Shown one piece after another: positions 6,390-7,570 of a stretch of 7,570 nucleotides of DNA. Under the pieces are notes generated by a model, which was not told where the DNA came from, did not search any database, and worked only from the letters and a program-made list of their open reading frames with translations. Source of the stretch: CAYUCJ01 sp049282265 (lineage in GTDB: Bacteria; Desulfobacterota; DSM-4660; Desulfatiglandales; Desulfatiglandaceae); the NCBI GenBank assembly GCA_049282265.1, contig JBAPTR010000312.1:1-7570 (forward strand), read 5' to 3'. The position numbers and the translations under genes were made by a program. Position 1 is the stretch's first letter, and each line of letters starts with the position of its first letter.

Positions 6390-7451
6390 TTACTTGATGC
6401 CCCTGAACTTTTTTATTGATTCAATTAATGCGGCGGACCCCGGGTCACTCTTTGCCGCCACAACCCAGAGTTTACGTGCCTCATTATAGGCCGCCTTCTC
6501 ATACGCCTTGTCCATAACGCACTTTATGATTTTTCCGGATTTTACAATAGTCTCGGCCTTTCCTCCGAGCTCATCATATTTTTCATTGCACTTGTGGTAG
6601 TAATCTACTGCGGCTCCGGCTACTGCTTTTTTCAAATCGTTCGGTAACGATTTCCACGCATCCTTATTTACCAATATACTCTGAATATTATGGGTGCATA
6701 AACCCTCGTTAACAACCCAGTATTTGGCTGCCTTATACCACGCGAAACCGGTAATGGCGCTCATATCATAGTCAAGGGCTCCAATAGTCCCCAGTCTTAT
6801 TGCCATCTCCATCTCACTTGCGGGAAGCATTTCCATAGGGGCCCAGCCAAGAGCCGCATGCCACTGCGCCATCCATCCTCCCATGTCGGCAAGTTTGATG
6901 CCCTTTATATCCTTCAGCGTATGTACCTCCTTGGTAGAAAGCATACAAGCCCGCCCAACATCGTGCATATCAAGCCAGTACAGATTATGCTTGGCATACG
7001 CTTTTCTGATTATATTAATGGCGCCGGTTTCAAAGAGCCACTTTCGCTGAAAGTTGGCTCCCTCAGTAACGGTCATATTAGGAAAATTCCATATTTCAGG
7101 CAGACTTCCAAAAACCACATCCCCTAATGGAACCACCATTGACCAGACACAACCACCGCCCTGCGCCATTTGAATCGCCCCTTTCGAGCAGGCAGGCAGC
7201 ACTTCCGGAAGCGTTAATATCTCCGGTTCGGCGAATACCTCGAGCTTTATCCGCCCCTTGCTTCTCTCAGATACTCGTTGAGCAAAATACGCCAGCGTTT
7301 GCATGGATAAATCACCACGTCCCCAGGTAGAGCAGATCTTCCAATTGTACTCTGCGGCGTATGCGGTCGAAAAAACGGCGGGTATCATCAAGGCCGCCAC
7401 TGCAATAACCATTACAAATGAACAAAATAAACCAAGTTTCCTGATTTTCAT
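6390..7451 (-). CDS. dctP: TRAP transporter periplasmic solute-binding protein (DctP family)
   Basis: The high-affinity binding protein that delivers substrate to DctQM from the periplasm. It has 353 residues, slightly longer than many members. A signal peptide is plain: a basic start (MKIRK), a hydrophobic core to about residue 28, and an AYA cleavage site after residue 32 leaving AEYNWK. The mature protein shows the DctP pattern: STWGRGDLSMQTLAYFAQRV (41-60), GRIKLEVF (66-73), LPACSKGAIQMAQ (85-97), HTLKDIKGIKLADM (177-190) and MEMAIRLGTIGALDYD (214-229). In well-studied members such as SiaP the GLKxR motif carries the Arg that clamps the substrate carboxylate. Here that position is Ala188, though an Arg (167) is kept in GRACM. 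AAGGAGG precedes the ATG at 7451 closely. It is first of the visible set. The family is certain and the ligand unknown. Confidence 0.96.
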   Translation of the reverse strand: MKIRKLGLFCSFVMVIAVAALMIPAVFSTAYAAEYNWKICSTWGRGDLSMQTLAYFAQRVSERSKGRIKLEVFAEPEILTLPEVLPACSKGAIQMAQGGGCVWSMVVPLGDVVFGSLPEIWNFPNMTVTEGANFQRKWLFETGAINIIRKAYAKHNLYWLDMHDVGRACMLSTKEVHTLKDIKGIKLADMGGWMAQWHAALGWAPMEMLPASEMEMAIRLGTIGALDYDMSAITGFAWYKAAKYWVVNEGLCTHNIQSILVNKDAWKSLPNDLKKAVAGAAVDYYHKCNEKYDELGGKAETIVKSGKIIKCVMDKAYEKAAYNEARKLWVVAAKSDPGSAALIESIKKFRGIK

Positions 7452-7495
7452 TGTTCTCCTCCTTGTTTTTTGATTTGTAAGATCCGTTCTACCAG

Positions 7496-7515
7496 ATGAT
7501 ATTTAGGTAATACCT
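7496..7515 (-). promoter_or_regulatory. Possible dctP promoter -10 with adjacent 11-bp palindrome
   Basis: A near-consensus -10 box TATCAT (7496-7501, minus strand) lies about 45 nt before the dctP ATG. The -35 region is poor. The spacer contains the perfect inverted repeat AGGTA-A-TACCT (7505-7515). A regulator bound there could activate or block this promoter. No sigma54 GG/GC signature was found. Confidence 0.3.
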
Positions 7516-7526
7516 TAGATGAACTA

Positions 7527-7546
7527 CTCCGCCGCAAGCAGCGGGG
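7527..7546. repeat. GC-rich hairpin near the right edge
   Basis: CTCCGC (7527-7532) can pair with GCGGGG (7541-7546), one G-T pair included, around an 8-nt loop CGCAAGCA. No T-tract follows on either strand, so it is not called a terminator. It may be a dispersed intergenic palindrome or the 3' end structure of an upstream transcript. Confidence 0.35.
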
Positions 7547-7570
7547 TATCATCAAAAGCATTGAACGCCC

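Noticed and set aside
7452..7570. Sigma54 promoter for the TRAP operon, as in DctB/DctD-controlled dctPQM
   Set aside because: No TGGCAC-N5-TTGC-like pair is present upstream of dctP within the window, and no DctBD genes are seen.
1..7570. CRISPR arrays, tRNA or rRNA genes
   Set aside because: No regularly spaced repeats and no cloverleaf or rRNA-like segments were found on reading both strands.

Overview
The window carries one catabolic-looking gene set, with every intact gene on the minus strand. Base composition is moderate (by eye around 45% G+C). Shine-Dalgarno sites are strong, GTG starts occur, and a tripartite TRAP transporter is present. Together these point to a Gram-negative bacterium with a periplasm. 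An anaerobic deltaproteobacterial-type genome would fit the gene content, but that taxonomic guess is inference only.

The genes, in transcription order from high to low coordinates, are as follows. dctP (6390-7451) is a periplasmic solute-binding protein. dctQ (5886-6365) is the small membrane subunit and has a GTG start. A 300-bp gap (5586-5885) follows, holding a convincing sigma70-type promoter and two short inverted repeats. dctM (4284-5585) is the large permease. Next comes a carbon-nitrogen hydrolase of the nitrilase/amidase superfamily (2955-4145, or to 4154). A stretch of about 1 kb (1916-2954) contains a decayed transposase on the plus strand. A metallo-beta-lactamase-fold hydrolase follows (1010-1915), then about 340 bp with no recognised gene. 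Last is an IclR-family regulator (1-668), which has its own promoter and a candidate autoregulatory operator and runs off the left edge.

The simplest reading is an IclR-controlled uptake-and-hydrolysis module. The TRAP system imports a small, probably charged or polar compound. The CN-hydrolase cleaves an amide or nitrile C-N bond, and the MBL hydrolase acts on the same compound or on a product. The substrate cannot be read from the sequence. Two features argue against a standard dicarboxylate system. DctP has Ala where the family normally has its carboxylate-binding Arg. The MBL protein has a rewritten third metal-ligand motif.

The stretch between the CN-hydrolase and the MBL gene looks damaged. 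It holds a transposase with three stops and two frameshifts, short direct repeats on both sides, and coding-like minus-strand frames on each flank. This suggests that an insertion may have landed in this part of the operon, possibly destroying a cistron or clipping the hydrolase C-terminus. No CRISPR array, tRNA, rRNA or defence gene was seen.
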